DNA from: DATGMP01 sp035293565 | Lineage (GTDB): Bacteria; Pseudomonadota; Alphaproteobacteria; BOG-932; Roseiterribacteraceae | Direction of reading: 5' to 3' | DNA: 31,025 bases | Assembly: GCA_035293565.1 (NCBI GenBank) | Contig: DATGMP010000064.1 | Span: 1-31,025, forward strand | In this document: piece after piece, positions 23,657 through 31,025 of the stretch | Numbering within the stretch: the first letter of the stretch is position 1 | Layout of the letters: the number at the start of each line of letters is the position of its first letter | Notes under the pieces: model-generated | What the model was told of the DNA's origin: nothing | What the model saw: only the letters and a program-made list of their open reading frames with translations | The model's database searches: none | Translations under genes and position numbers: made by a program

Positions 23657-25153
23657 CTAATTTGCGGCGTCTTTGCGAGCGGAGGCGGGTGACTGTCCCT
23701 CCCAGCCGCCGCCAAGCGCTTTGTAGACAGCCACGAGGTCGACCAACGTGCCCTCATTGCTGTCGGTGAAGGCTGTCTCGGCTTGGTAGAGGTTGCGTTC
23801 GGCATCGAGAACGGTGAGGAAGTCCACCAGGCCGCTTTGATAGCGGGAGCGCGCGAGCGCAAGCGCGTCGCGGTTCAGGTCGCGGGACTTCCGCAGGGAA
23901 GCAGCGCGTTCTTGCTCCTGATTGTAGGCGACGAGCGCGTTCTCGGCATCTTGATATGCGGAAAGGACCGTATTCCGATAGGAAAGCGCAGCCTCCCGCG
24001 CCTGAGCGTCCGCAAGCTCCACCTGGGCCCGCAGCCTGCCGCCCTCGAAGATGGGAACCGAGAGCGATGGCCCAATGGAATAGAAGCGCGCGTTCCAATC
24101 CTTGAGGTCGTTGAACCGAGTCCCTTGCAAGCCATAGCCTCCTGTAAGCGTCAGCGACGGGAAGAGCTGTGACGCCGCGACACCGATACGCGCCGTTGCG
24201 GCGTGCAGTTCAGCCTCGCTGCCGCGGATATCCGGGCGGCGCCGCAGCAGATCGCCGGGCAACCCAATCGCAACCGCGGACGGGAGCGCCGGCAATGCAT
24301 GTGGCTGATTCACGGCGTTGTCGAGCGAGCCCGGCGGGCGCGCGAGCAGGAGCGCCAGCTGGTTCGCATCCTGCCGAATGCGCGCGCGAAGCGGCGGCAG
24401 CTGCGCTTCGGTGGAGGCCACCTGCGCGCCGGCATTGGCGACGTCGAGCTGGGTCGCGAGCCCGCTCGCGGCGCGACTGCGCGTCAGGTTCAGGACATCG
24501 CGTTCGACGGTCAGGTTCTCTTCGGTAACCGTGGTTTCGGTCTGCGCCGCGCGCAGGTCGAGATACGTACGGGCGATGTTCGCCGCCAGCGAGACGAACA
24601 TGTCGTTGCGGTGTTCTTCGGCCGATTGGATATCCGCATCGGCCGCCTCGACGCCGCGTCTGACCTTGCCCCAAAGATCGACCTCCCAGGTCGCGTCGAA
24701 GGCCCACTGGAAAAGATCGAACGGATTGAGGAGCGCACCGGGAATGGGAAGTCCGCGCCCGCCGCCGCCCAAACTCGAAGCGACGCCCTTCTGGCTGACC
24801 TTCGTCCGCGTATAGGAGGGATCGAACGAAAGCTGCGGCAGGCCCCCGGCGGCAGTGATGTCGCGTTGCGCTCGTGCCTCCGTTATCCGCTCAATCGCGG
24901 TTTGCACGTCGAGATTCTGAGCCATCGCCTTGCTGATGAGGTCGTTCAGAACCGGATCGCCGAAAATCGACCACCAACGGCCGCTATCGGCGAACGGGCG
25001 CGTCTCGATCCTGCTCTTCGAGTCGGCGGCGGTCGGCGCGGTCGCGCCCTGGCTCCAGGCCGGAGCCTGTTCGGGTTCCGGTGGCTTGAAATCCGGACCG
25101 ACGGTGCAGGAGGTGACGAGAGCTGCTAAGCAAAGCCCGAGCCATTTTCGCAT
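23657..25153 (-). CDS. Outer-membrane efflux lipoprotein, NodT/OprM family
   Basis: A 498-residue TolC-type channel. The lipobox LAALVTSC is followed by TVGPDFKPPEPE, the standard NodT start. Two repeats of the family are seen, with WWSIFGDPVLNDLISKAM in the first and GLPGDLLRRRPDIRGSEAEL at the junction to the second. SLTLTGGYGLQG and the ALARSRYQSGLVDFLTVLDA helix follow. It forms the exit duct for the EmrAB-type pump encoded just upstream. The ATG at 25153 lies two bases after the pump stop; the longer open frame upstream is a shadow. It ends the efflux operon. Confidence 0.92.
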   Translation of the reverse strand: MRKWLGLCLAALVTSCTVGPDFKPPEPEQAPAWSQGATAPTAADSKSRIETRPFADSGRWWSIFGDPVLNDLISKAMAQNLDVQTAIERITEARAQRDITAAGGLPQLSFDPSYTRTKVSQKGVASSLGGGGRGLPIPGALLNPFDLFQWAFDATWEVDLWGKVRRGVEAADADIQSAEEHRNDMFVSLAANIARTYLDLRAAQTETTVTEENLTVERDVLNLTRSRAASGLATQLDVANAGAQVASTEAQLPPLRARIRQDANQLALLLARPPGSLDNAVNQPHALPALPSAVAIGLPGDLLRRRPDIRGSEAELHAATARIGVAASQLFPSLTLTGGYGLQGTRFNDLKDWNARFYSIGPSLSVPIFEGGRLRAQVELADAQAREAALSYRNTVLSAYQDAENALVAYNQEQERAASLRKSRDLNRDALALARSRYQSGLVDFLTVLDAERNLYQAETAFTDSNEGTLVDLVAVYKALGGGWEGQSPASARKDAAN

Positions 25154-25155
25154 TG

Positions 25156-26718
25156 CTAAACGCCTCGCGCGGTCGCGCCTTTGGGCATGCGACCGATAAG
25201 CAGGGCGATCGGCCAGACCAGCGCGGCGCCCATCCCCCAGAGCCAAAAGATGTCGAGATAGCTCTCGACTGTTGCCTGCCCTTGAAGGGCCGACGCGATG
25301 CTGCGCAGGGCGGTCGTCCCGTGAAGTTTGGTCTGATGTTCGAAATCCTGAAAGTGCCGGCTCAGAAACGACACGCTTTCGCCCAGACGTGCATGATGAA
25401 ACTGGGTCTGCCACGCGAGCATTGTCGTCGCCGCCGAAACGCCCATGCTGCCGCCGAGATTGCGCATCAGATTGACCGTCGCGGAAGCCTCGTTCGTCTT
25501 GTCGGGCGGCACGCCTATATAGGATGCACCGGTGATCGACACGAATAGGAACGGCAGGAAGACAGCCTGGAGGACGCGTGCCCAGGCCACGCTCCAGAAC
25601 GACATTTGCAGATCGATCGTTGTCAGGTTGAAGAGGGCGATCGACTCCCCGAGAAAGCCGAAAATGATGAGATATTTGGGCTGAATGAGCCTACCGCTGA
25701 GTCCGGCGATCGGCACCACGAACATTGCCGCGAACCCGCCCAACGCCAAGGTGAGGCCGGCAGTCGTCGCGTCATAGCCCATGAGCTGTTGCGTCAGCTG
25801 CGGGAGAAGCTGCGTTGTGCTGATCAAGATGAAGCCGAATAGCAGCATCGCGAGATTTGTCGCCGCGTATGAGCGGTTCGCGAATAGTCGGACATCGACG
25901 GCCGGCTGCGGATGGCGCCATTCCCAAGGAATGAGCGCGCCGATGCAAACGACAAAGAGGATTGCAAGAAAGGTGATGTTCGGGGCCGCGAAGAAATCGT
26001 CGATCTCGCCGCGATCGAGCACGACCTGGAGCGCGCCGAGGCCGATTGCCACGAGGAGAAACCCGAGCCAATCCACGACCAAGCCACCTTCCATGAGCTT
26101 CCGGCGATCCTCCTTCAGGGCTTCCGGTTCGCAAACGAAGATCCAGACGAGGAGCAGGGAAAGCAGACCGAACGGGACATTGATCAGGAAGATCCAATGC
26201 CATGAAAGATTGTCGGTGAGATATCCGCCGATCACGGGACCGATCGTCGGAGCAACGACGATGGTGAGCGCGTACAGCGCGAAGGCTTGCGCCCGTTTTT
26301 CGGGAGGGAAGCTGTCGGCGAGCATCGATTGCTCCGTCGGCGCCAGCCCGCCTCCACCCGCGCCTTGCAGAACGCGAAAGAAGATCATCTCCGCCAGGCT
26401 CGTCGACAGCGCGCACATCAGCGAGCTCACGGTAAAGATCGCGACGCAACCCATGTAGAAGCGCTTGCGGCCGATCATGTTCGAGAGCCAACCGCTGACG
26501 GGCAATATGACCGCATTCGAAATGAGGTAGCTGGTCAGAATCCAGGTGCTCTCGTCGAGACCCGCCGCCAAGCCGCCCGCGATGTGACGCAAAGCGACAT
26601 TGGCGATCGTCGTGTCGAGAATCTCCATGAAGCTGGCGATCGAGATGATCGCCGCGATCAGCCATGGATTGTACGGACCCGCCGCCGACCGCGGCAGCGC
26701 TGCCCGAACCTCGGCCAT
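25156..26718 (-). CDS. DHA2-family drug:H+ antiporter (EmrB/QacA type)
   Basis: A 520-residue inner-membrane transporter with 14 predicted helices. Motif signs of the DHA2 group are clear: LDTTIANVALRHIAGGL in helix 1, WILTSYLISNAVILPVSGWL, then the loop LSNMIGRKRFYMGC (motif A) and APTIGPVIGGYLTDNLSWHW (motif C). It would export hydrophobic or amphiphilic compounds with the adaptor upstream and the channel downstream. It starts one base after the adaptor stop and ends two bases before the channel gene. Substrate unknown. Confidence 0.93.
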   Translation of the reverse strand: MAEVRAALPRSAAGPYNPWLIAAIISIASFMEILDTTIANVALRHIAGGLAAGLDESTWILTSYLISNAVILPVSGWLSNMIGRKRFYMGCVAIFTVSSLMCALSTSLAEMIFFRVLQGAGGGGLAPTEQSMLADSFPPEKRAQAFALYALTIVVAPTIGPVIGGYLTDNLSWHWIFLINVPFGLLSLLLVWIFVCEPEALKEDRRKLMEGGLVVDWLGFLLVAIGLGALQVVLDRGEIDDFFAAPNITFLAILFVVCIGALIPWEWRHPQPAVDVRLFANRSYAATNLAMLLFGFILISTTQLLPQLTQQLMGYDATTAGLTLALGGFAAMFVVPIAGLSGRLIQPKYLIIFGFLGESIALFNLTTIDLQMSFWSVAWARVLQAVFLPFLFVSITGASYIGVPPDKTNEASATVNLMRNLGGSMGVSAATTMLAWQTQFHHARLGESVSFLSRHFQDFEHQTKLHGTTALRSIASALQGQATVESYLDIFWLWGMGAALVWPIALLIGRMPKGATARGV

Positions 26719-26719
26719 C

Positions 26720-27844
26720 CTAGCGAACCTTGACGGTCGGCTCGACCGACATGCCTGGTGCCAATAAATATTGGGCGGCGCGATCGTCGTCGAACACGAT
26801 CTTCACCGGTACGCGTTGCACGACCTTGACATAATTGCCGGTCGCGTTTTCCGCCGGCAGGGCGCTGAAATAGGAGCCGCTGCCTCTCTGAATACTGTCG
26901 ACCTTTCCATGAAAGGTGACGCTCGGATAGGTATCCACGTCGATCTCGACCGGTTGGCCCGGCTGCATGTGCGTGAGCTGTGTTTCCTTGTAGTTCGCCG
27001 TCACCCAAACCTTCGGGTCGACGATCGCCATCATCTGGTCGCCGGGATTGACGTAGTTTCCAACCTCCACGGTACGCATCGTGATGCGCCCGGAGACGGC
27101 AGCCACTACCTTGGTGTAGGACAATTGAAGCTCGGCCTCCGCAGTTTGCGCATCGGCCAGCGCGACCGCGGCCTCGGCATTCGCGATTTCAGCCTTGGCC
27201 GCCTCCACTTGAGCCATTGCCGCGCCCGCCGCCTGCCGACTGGCGTCGAGCTTGGCGCGATCGGTTCGCTCCGCCGCAAGAGCGTTGTCCATCTGTTGCC
27301 GAGAGACCGCCCTTCGATCGGCCGAGCGGTAGCGTGTCAGGTCGTCCGTCGCATTGTGCGCATCCGCCTCGGCGACCCGGACATTGGCAGCCGCTTGTTC
27401 GGCGTCGGCGGATTGGACCGCCAGCTGGGCGCGAGCCTGCGCAAGTTGACTGCGCGCGGTAGCCGCTTGGGCGCGGGTCTGCGCGAGTTTGGCCTGGTAG
27501 TCGCGCGGATCGATCTCGATCAGGAGATCGCCGGCCTTGACCTGTTGGTTGTCATCGACGAGCAATCTCAGCACGCGCCCGCTTACTTGCGGCGCAACGC
27601 GAGTCGCGTGCCCGTCGATAAAGGCGTCGTCCGTCCACTCATGAGAGCGCTCATAGAGCAGGTACAGGGTGGCTGCCGTGATAATGGCGATAAGGACCGC
27701 GATCCCGGCCGCCACCATGAACGGGCGCTTGTAGATCGGCTTCGGAGCGTCTTCCCCGCTCTGGGGGACATCTCCCCAATTCGGGTGCCGCGCCTCGGCA
27801 TGATTGGGCGAATTGCGGTTGGGTGTGGCGGACGTGCTCGTCAC
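26720..27844 (-). CDS. HlyD/EmrA-family membrane fusion protein
   Basis: A 374-residue periplasmic adaptor. A short cytoplasmic N-terminus is followed by one membrane helix (FMVAAGIAVLIAIITAATLY). The split lipoyl domain comes next (ATRVAPQVSGRVLRLLVDDN with GDLLIEIDPRDYQ), then a long Ala/Gln-rich coiled-coil hairpin, and a beta-barrel with VEVGNYVNPGDQMMAIVDP and NYKETQLTHMQPGQPVEIDV. It joins the DHA2 pump to the NodT channel. The GTG at 27844 is chosen because GGGGAG stands before it; an ATG at 27874 gives ten extra residues. No regulator gene is adjacent, which is unusual for such pumps. Confidence 0.92.
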   Translation of the reverse strand: MTSTSATPNRNSPNHAEARHPNWGDVPQSGEDAPKPIYKRPFMVAAGIAVLIAIITAATLYLLYERSHEWTDDAFIDGHATRVAPQVSGRVLRLLVDDNQQVKAGDLLIEIDPRDYQAKLAQTRAQAATARSQLAQARAQLAVQSADAEQAAANVRVAEADAHNATDDLTRYRSADRRAVSRQQMDNALAAERTDRAKLDASRQAAGAAMAQVEAAKAEIANAEAAVALADAQTAEAELQLSYTKVVAAVSGRITMRTVEVGNYVNPGDQMMAIVDPKVWVTANYKETQLTHMQPGQPVEIDVDTYPSVTFHGKVDSIQRGSGSYFSALPAENATGNYVKVVQRVPVKIVFDDDRAAQYLLAPGMSVEPTVKVR

Positions 27845-28027
27845 GATTGCTCCCCATGGGCCACGTTGCCGCATTGCACAGCCGGCCTAGGAGTGAATGC
27901 ACCTAAGTGGCTGGTTGTTCATGGGTGGCCGGCCTTATGAATCGCTACAATCTTCGGAAAATCGACGGTCATGCTCGGAGATGTGGTTTGAGCACGTCCC
28001 CGTAGGTCGTACTCCTACTTGCTAATC

Positions 28028-29071
28028 TCAGCTTCGTAAAGCCGGAATCAAAAACTCACCGATTAACTCCAGCTGAGACATCTCGGGACTCAACGGCGTC
28101 AACACATAAGAATCCACCGGGCGATCCAGCTCCGCCGACTGGGCAGACAGCATCTCCAGTACTTCGTCTGCCGTCCCGATGAGATATGTGCGCTTCGCGT
28201 CCTCCCAGGTGCCGGTGAAAAAGGTGCTGAGCGCATTGTAGGCTCGGTCTTTCGCGCCCGGACCATCGAGGATGTAGATCCAGTCGGAGTGGACGAGCGT
28301 GATATCGTCGGGACTGCGTCCGACACGCGTCGCTCCCTGTCCCACGATGTCCCAAGCGGCGGCCAGGTCGCTGGGGCTCAGGCGTCTTTTGGCGGAAGCC
28401 GAGTAGGTCAGCGGCGCCCAACCATCGGCCAATCGGCCCACGCGGTCCAGCGCGCCACGGATCGCCGCGGAAAAGCCTCCACTAAAATCGAGAGAATGGC
28501 TGGGCGCGAAGGACGCCATCCAAATGGGTGGCCCGGCTGCGCGAGGGCAGGCCGGTGAAATGACGACCTCTTCCAATCGAGACCAATTTCCCACAAAGCT
28601 TACCGCTTCCCCCGTCCACAATCGCCGAATCAGCGGAATAGCCTCTTCAAACTGAGCGCCTCGGCCGGCCATATCCAGCCCGAGGGATTCAAATTCCTTT
28701 CGATTCCATCCAAGGCCGGCGCCCATAATAATGCGCCCGCGAGAGATTACATCGAGGGAGGCGAAGACTTTTGCCGTTTGCAGCGGTGTCCTGTAAGGGA
28801 CGACATAGACAAGTATTCCAATATTTATTCTTTCGGTTCGCGCGGCAATTGCGGCCATTATCGTCGTGGCTTCGATAAAGGAGCCGCCATAGACGATCTT
28901 GCCGTCGGCGGGCGCCTCGGCAAGCAGCCGATCGCCGACAAATACGCCATCGAACGTCAGAGCCTCCGCGCGTTGCGCAAACTGAATGATCTCCTCGGCG
29001 TCGGTGATATCGCCGGGGCGTCTAAATAATGCCGGGCGAACGCAGATCGATGGTTGCCGGCCTTTGCTCAT
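28028..29071 (-). CDS. LLM-class (luciferase-like) flavin oxidoreductase
   Basis: A 347-residue TIM-barrel protein of the bacterial luciferase-like family that uses FMN or F420. Visible landmarks are AQRAEALTFDGVFVGDRLL, TERINIGILVYVVPYRTPLQ (beta4 region), FASLDVISRGRIIMGAGLGW and EFESLGLDMAGRGAQFEEAI, with the substrate-binding end RTYLIGTADEVLEML. Whether it is a monooxygenase or an F420-dependent dehydrogenase is not decided by sequence. GAGG lies nine bases before the ATG at 29071. It diverges from a cytochrome P450 gene over 89 bases, so both may be turned on together, possibly for breakdown of a terpenoid or other hydrophobic compound. Confidence 0.87.
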   Translation of the reverse strand: MSKGRQPSICVRPALFRRPGDITDAEEIIQFAQRAEALTFDGVFVGDRLLAEAPADGKIVYGGSFIEATTIMAAIAARTERINIGILVYVVPYRTPLQTAKVFASLDVISRGRIIMGAGLGWNRKEFESLGLDMAGRGAQFEEAIPLIRRLWTGEAVSFVGNWSRLEEVVISPACPRAAGPPIWMASFAPSHSLDFSGGFSAAIRGALDRVGRLADGWAPLTYSASAKRRLSPSDLAAAWDIVGQGATRVGRSPDDITLVHSDWIYILDGPGAKDRAYNALSTFFTGTWEDAKRTYLIGTADEVLEMLSAQSAELDRPVDSYVLTPLSPEMSQLELIGEFLIPALRS

Positions 29072-29130
29072 GCACGCACCTCGCGAGACAGCTTGTTAAT
29101 CGGCATACGGATTACCTAAACTCGGTTCAA

Positions 29131-29154
29131 TATAATGATAAACATTCTCGGAGG
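29131..29154 (+). promoter_or_regulatory. Perfect -10 box and ribosome site of the P450 gene
   Basis: TATAAT (29131-29136) lies 25 bases before the P450 start, followed by a strong ribosome site (GGAGG, 29150-29154) six bases before the ATG. The -35 hexamer 16-18 bases upstream is poor (CGGATT), so an activator may be needed. The leader would be about 18 bases long. The start at 29161 is decided by this site. Confidence 0.5.
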
Positions 29155-29160
29155 TTCGCA

Positions 29161-30384
29161 ATGCCTCGCCGCGGTGGAGACGATGCCGAAGCCCTCGTTT
29201 CGACGCTCCTCGACTGGCCGTTCGTACGCGATCCTTATCCGGTCGCGTCCCGCCTGCGCGACGTCGCGCCCGTGTACCGAACCAATCGAGGCTTCTGGTT
29301 GGCGAGCGATGCGGCTTCGGTGGAGCAACTGTACCGCTCGCCCACGATGCGCATCGGGTTCGACACGGTGCGGATCGAGCAGGGTCCGCGATTTGCGGAC
29401 AGTCCATCGCTGCAGCTTTTCAAGCGGATGCTGCCTTTCATGGATCCTCCGGATCATACGAGAATTCGCCGTGCGCTGGCCCCCTATTTTACGCCGCGCG
29501 TAATGGCGGGGCTGCGCCGTTACGCCGAGGATCTCGTCGATCGGCTGCTTGACCGGCTGGAAGCCAATGGCGGCGGCGACCTCGTCTATGATTTCGCCAA
29601 CGACATTCCGGTGGCCGTGGTTTGCCACTTGCTCGGGGGCGTCGGCGAGGAGGACCAAATTCAGTGCCGCGAATGGGCGGAAGGATTGGTCGAAGCGGTC
29701 CATCCCGAATGCACCGATGAAATGCAGCGCAACGCGGATGCGGCGGCGGTCGCATTCGGCGGCTACGCGGAGCATATTATCGCAGACAAGGATGGCTCGG
29801 ACGAGGATCTCGTGAGCTGCCTCGTGCGCGAGCACCGGCAAGGCAATCTCGATATGCAGGAGCTGGTCGGCACCGTAACCACCCTCATCGGGGCCGCATT
29901 CCACAATACGCGCAATCACATCGCTTCCGGGATTTATGAATTGCTGCGTCATCGCGACCAGCTCGCCTTGTTGCAGCGCGATCCGGATCTCGCGCCGCTG
30001 GCGACCGAGGAATTGCTGCGTTACGACCCACCCGTGCAAATGACCATTCCGCGGATCACGACCGCCGACGTCGTGATGGGCGATGTGACGATCGGGCCCG
30101 GTGAGCTTGTCGCCGGCCTTATCAGCGGCGCCAATCGTGACCCCGCACGCTACAGCGATCCCGATCGGCTCGACATTCAACGCGACGAAGGCGGGTCGAT
30201 CTCCTTCGCCGCGGGAATTCATTCCTGCATCGGAATCGTCATGGCGCGAATGGAAGCGCAGGTCGCGATCGGACGCTTCGTCCAGCGATTCTCTTCGGCG
30301 CAGTTGATTGACGAAGATCCGGAAGTCGAACTCCACGCTCTTCCGCTGACCAGGGGATATAGGCAAATCCGCATTTCCCTTTAG
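29161..30384 (+). CDS. Cytochrome P450 (bacterial class I type)
   Basis: A 407-residue soluble monooxygenase. The heme-binding loop FAAGIHSCIG carries the thiolate Cys356; the K-helix ExxR is Glu284-Arg287 (EELLRYDPPVQ); HTRIRR (99-104) is the helix C heme-contact region. The I-helix reads GAAFHNTRN, so the oxygen-activating Thr250 is kept but the preceding acidic residue is Asn249. Electrons must come from a ferredoxin and reductase that are not encoded here. The ATG at 29161 follows GGAGG; the longer frame from 29029 runs into the divergent gene. An AtuA-like remnant follows after 26 bases. Substrate unknown; neighbours hint at a terpenoid-like compound. Confidence 0.92.
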   Translation: MPRRGGDDAEALVSTLLDWPFVRDPYPVASRLRDVAPVYRTNRGFWLASDAASVEQLYRSPTMRIGFDTVRIEQGPRFADSPSLQLFKRMLPFMDPPDHTRIRRALAPYFTPRVMAGLRRYAEDLVDRLLDRLEANGGGDLVYDFANDIPVAVVCHLLGGVGEEDQIQCREWAEGLVEAVHPECTDEMQRNADAAAVAFGGYAEHIIADKDGSDEDLVSCLVREHRQGNLDMQELVGTVTTLIGAAFHNTRNHIASGIYELLRHRDQLALLQRDPDLAPLATEELLRYDPPVQMTIPRITTADVVMGDVTIGPGELVAGLISGANRDPARYSDPDRLDIQRDEGGSISFAAGIHSCIGIVMARMEAQVAIGRFVQRFSSAQLIDEDPEVELHALPLTRGYRQIRISL

Positions 30385-30410
30385 CGCCGCACGAAATTAA
30401 GATAGCGAAG

Positions 30411-30653
30411 ATGACCTCAGGACGAACGATCGCCGCAGGTGCAGGATTTGCCGGCGACCGGATCGAGCCGGCGCTTTATTTCGCCAAATCCGGCCTGGTC
30501 GACTCAATCGTGCTTGAATGCCTTGTCGAGCGGACGATGGTTCCGGGTCTGAAGGCGCGTCGAACCAACCCTCACGCCGGCGCCGATCCCCGGCTGCAGC
30601 GGCGCTTGAAGCCGCTCCTGCCGGAAGCGGCCGCGAATGGCTGCCGAGTCATT
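30411..30653 (+). pseudogene. Truncated AtuA-like (DUF1446) gene, N-terminal remnant
   Basis: The first 81 codons resemble the start of the acyclic terpene utilisation protein AtuA family: AAGAGFAGDRIEPALYFAKS, then LVDSIVLECLVERTM and ADPRLQRRLKPLLPEAAANG up to CRVI, where homologues continue with an NMGAANP-type motif. Here the family likeness stops. An open frame of 61 further codons with a basic, Ser-rich, unrelated sequence continues to 30839. Full-length members have about 400-600 residues, so only a fifth or less is left. The gene follows the P450 by 26 bases and was probably its operon partner before a deletion or insertion. Confidence 0.6.
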
Positions 30654-30738
30654 TTGTCGTCCGACAATAAGCGCATTTTAATTTTACCCTCAGAATCCGC
30701 TCATTTGCGGTCGGTAGAACCGGGCTCCTCGGATAAAA

Positions 30739-30838
30739 CAAGGGCTCCACGCGAAAAACCGGAAATTCGCGATCTACGGCGTCGATCGCGAGCGCCCGGC
30801 GCGGATTGGCGAATGCGAAGTGTGAAATGGAGCCCTTG
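30739..30838. repeat. 100-bp segment with perfect 11-bp inverted ends
   Basis: CAAGGGCTCCA at 30739-30749 is repeated as its exact reverse complement TGGAGCCCTTG at 30828-30838. The segment is 100 bp long and lies just behind the point where the AtuA-like gene breaks off. It could be the remains of a small insertion or MITE, or the stem of a structured RNA. No target-site duplication is seen. No coding function is recognised in 30654-30890. Confidence 0.45.
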
Positions 30839-30890
30839 AGAATCCCAGCCGATGCGGCGAAAAGGAACTGCCGGTAACGAAGCTGCTGAT

Positions 30891-31025
30891 ATGCGCATTT
30901 TGATTGTAGAGGACGAGCAAAAGCTCGCCGAGATACTTTCCCGCAGTTTGCGAGGAGAGGGCTTCACGGTCGACGTCGCGGCTACGGCCGACGATGGCTA
31001 TCATCTCGCGACGTCGGACAATTAT
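30891..31025 (+). CDS. OmpR/PhoB-family response regulator, partial (cut by window end)
   Basis: Forty-five codons of a receiver domain are visible: MRILIVEDEQKLAEILSRSL, then GEGFTVDVAATADDGY. The acidic pair Glu7-Asp8 (VEDE) that binds magnesium is present; the phosphorylated Asp would lie just beyond the window. The pattern is typical of two-component regulators of heavy-metal or envelope responses (CusR/QseB-like), but the output domain is not seen. The ribosome site before the ATG at 30891 is weak. It is probably followed by a sensor kinase outside the window. Confidence 0.85.
   Translation, partial: MRILIVEDEQKLAEILSRSLRGEGFTVDVAATADDGYHLATSDNY

Noticed and set aside
26771..27940. 389-residue plus-strand ORF
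   Set aside because: It is antisense to the HlyD-type adaptor; its composition mirrors that gene.
28002..28018. Inverted repeat GTAGG/CCTAC as terminator of the LLM gene
   Set aside because: The stem has only five pairs and no T run follows on the minus strand, so termination is not supported.
29116..30366. 416-residue minus-strand ORF
   Set aside because: It is antisense to the P450 gene, which has all family motifs and a strong ribosome site.
1..31025. CRISPR array or complete insertion sequence
   Set aside because: No regularly spaced direct repeats and no transposase or integrase reading frame were seen on either strand.

Overview
The window is GC-rich and gene-dense, with compact operons whose stop and start codons often overlap (ATGA, GTGA, TGATG). 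Gene content points to an alphaproteobacterium, probably of the Hyphomicrobiales and perhaps near the methylotrophic Beijerinckiaceae/Methylobacteriaceae. The reasons are a XoxF-type PQQ alcohol dehydrogenase with its cytochrome and periplasmic partner, a caa3-type oxidase with CtaG, a DUF6496 protein behind a promoter resembling those read by sigma-EcfG, and the tRNA-Gly sequence. The genus is inference.

Layout. Positions 1-1200 look like a decayed junction: a frameshifted zincin-like metallopeptidase, a stub of a short-chain dehydrogenase, and a 3' half of tRNA-Gly(UCC) that resembles the att scar of an integrative element. Next come a DUF6496 protein and a CPA1-type Na+/H+ antiporter (minus strand). 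A long minus-strand operon (about 12.9 kb down to 3.2 kb) follows: MgtC-like protein, aldose 1-epimerase, SDR, a ThDP enzyme with a one-base frameshift, an enolase-superfamily sugar-acid dehydratase, a membrane protein, a gluconate 2-dehydrogenase subunit 3-like protein, a GMC oxidoreductase with a Cys motif for a 3Fe-4S cluster, and an internally deleted ComA-like gene. Together these suggest oxidation and dehydration of an aldose or sugar acid.

A short plus-strand cluster (13.0-15.1 kb) carries a DUF4142 protein, a cytochrome c, an internally deleted HbpS/GlcG-like gene and a hemerythrin-domain protein. It converges on a second large minus-strand operon (23.5 kb down to 15.15 kb): ctaG, caa3 oxidase subunits II, I and III, a small three-helix membrane protein, a cytochrome c lipoprotein, a XoxF-like PQQ dehydrogenase, a XoxG-like cytochrome and a XoxJ-like binding protein. 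It reads as a complete periplasmic alcohol-to-oxygen electron chain in one transcription unit. Its subunit I lacks both the conserved D-channel glutamate and the K-channel lysine of type A1 oxidases.

The rest holds an EmrA-EmrB-NodT-type tripartite efflux operon (27.8 to 23.66 kb, minus), a divergent pair of a luciferase-like oxidoreductase (minus) and a cytochrome P450 (plus), an AtuA-like N-terminal remnant, a 100-bp segment bounded by perfect 11-bp inverted repeats, and the start of an OmpR-family response regulator cut by the window end. Six genes are visibly broken by frameshift, internal deletion or truncation, concentrated near the left edge and at operon ends.
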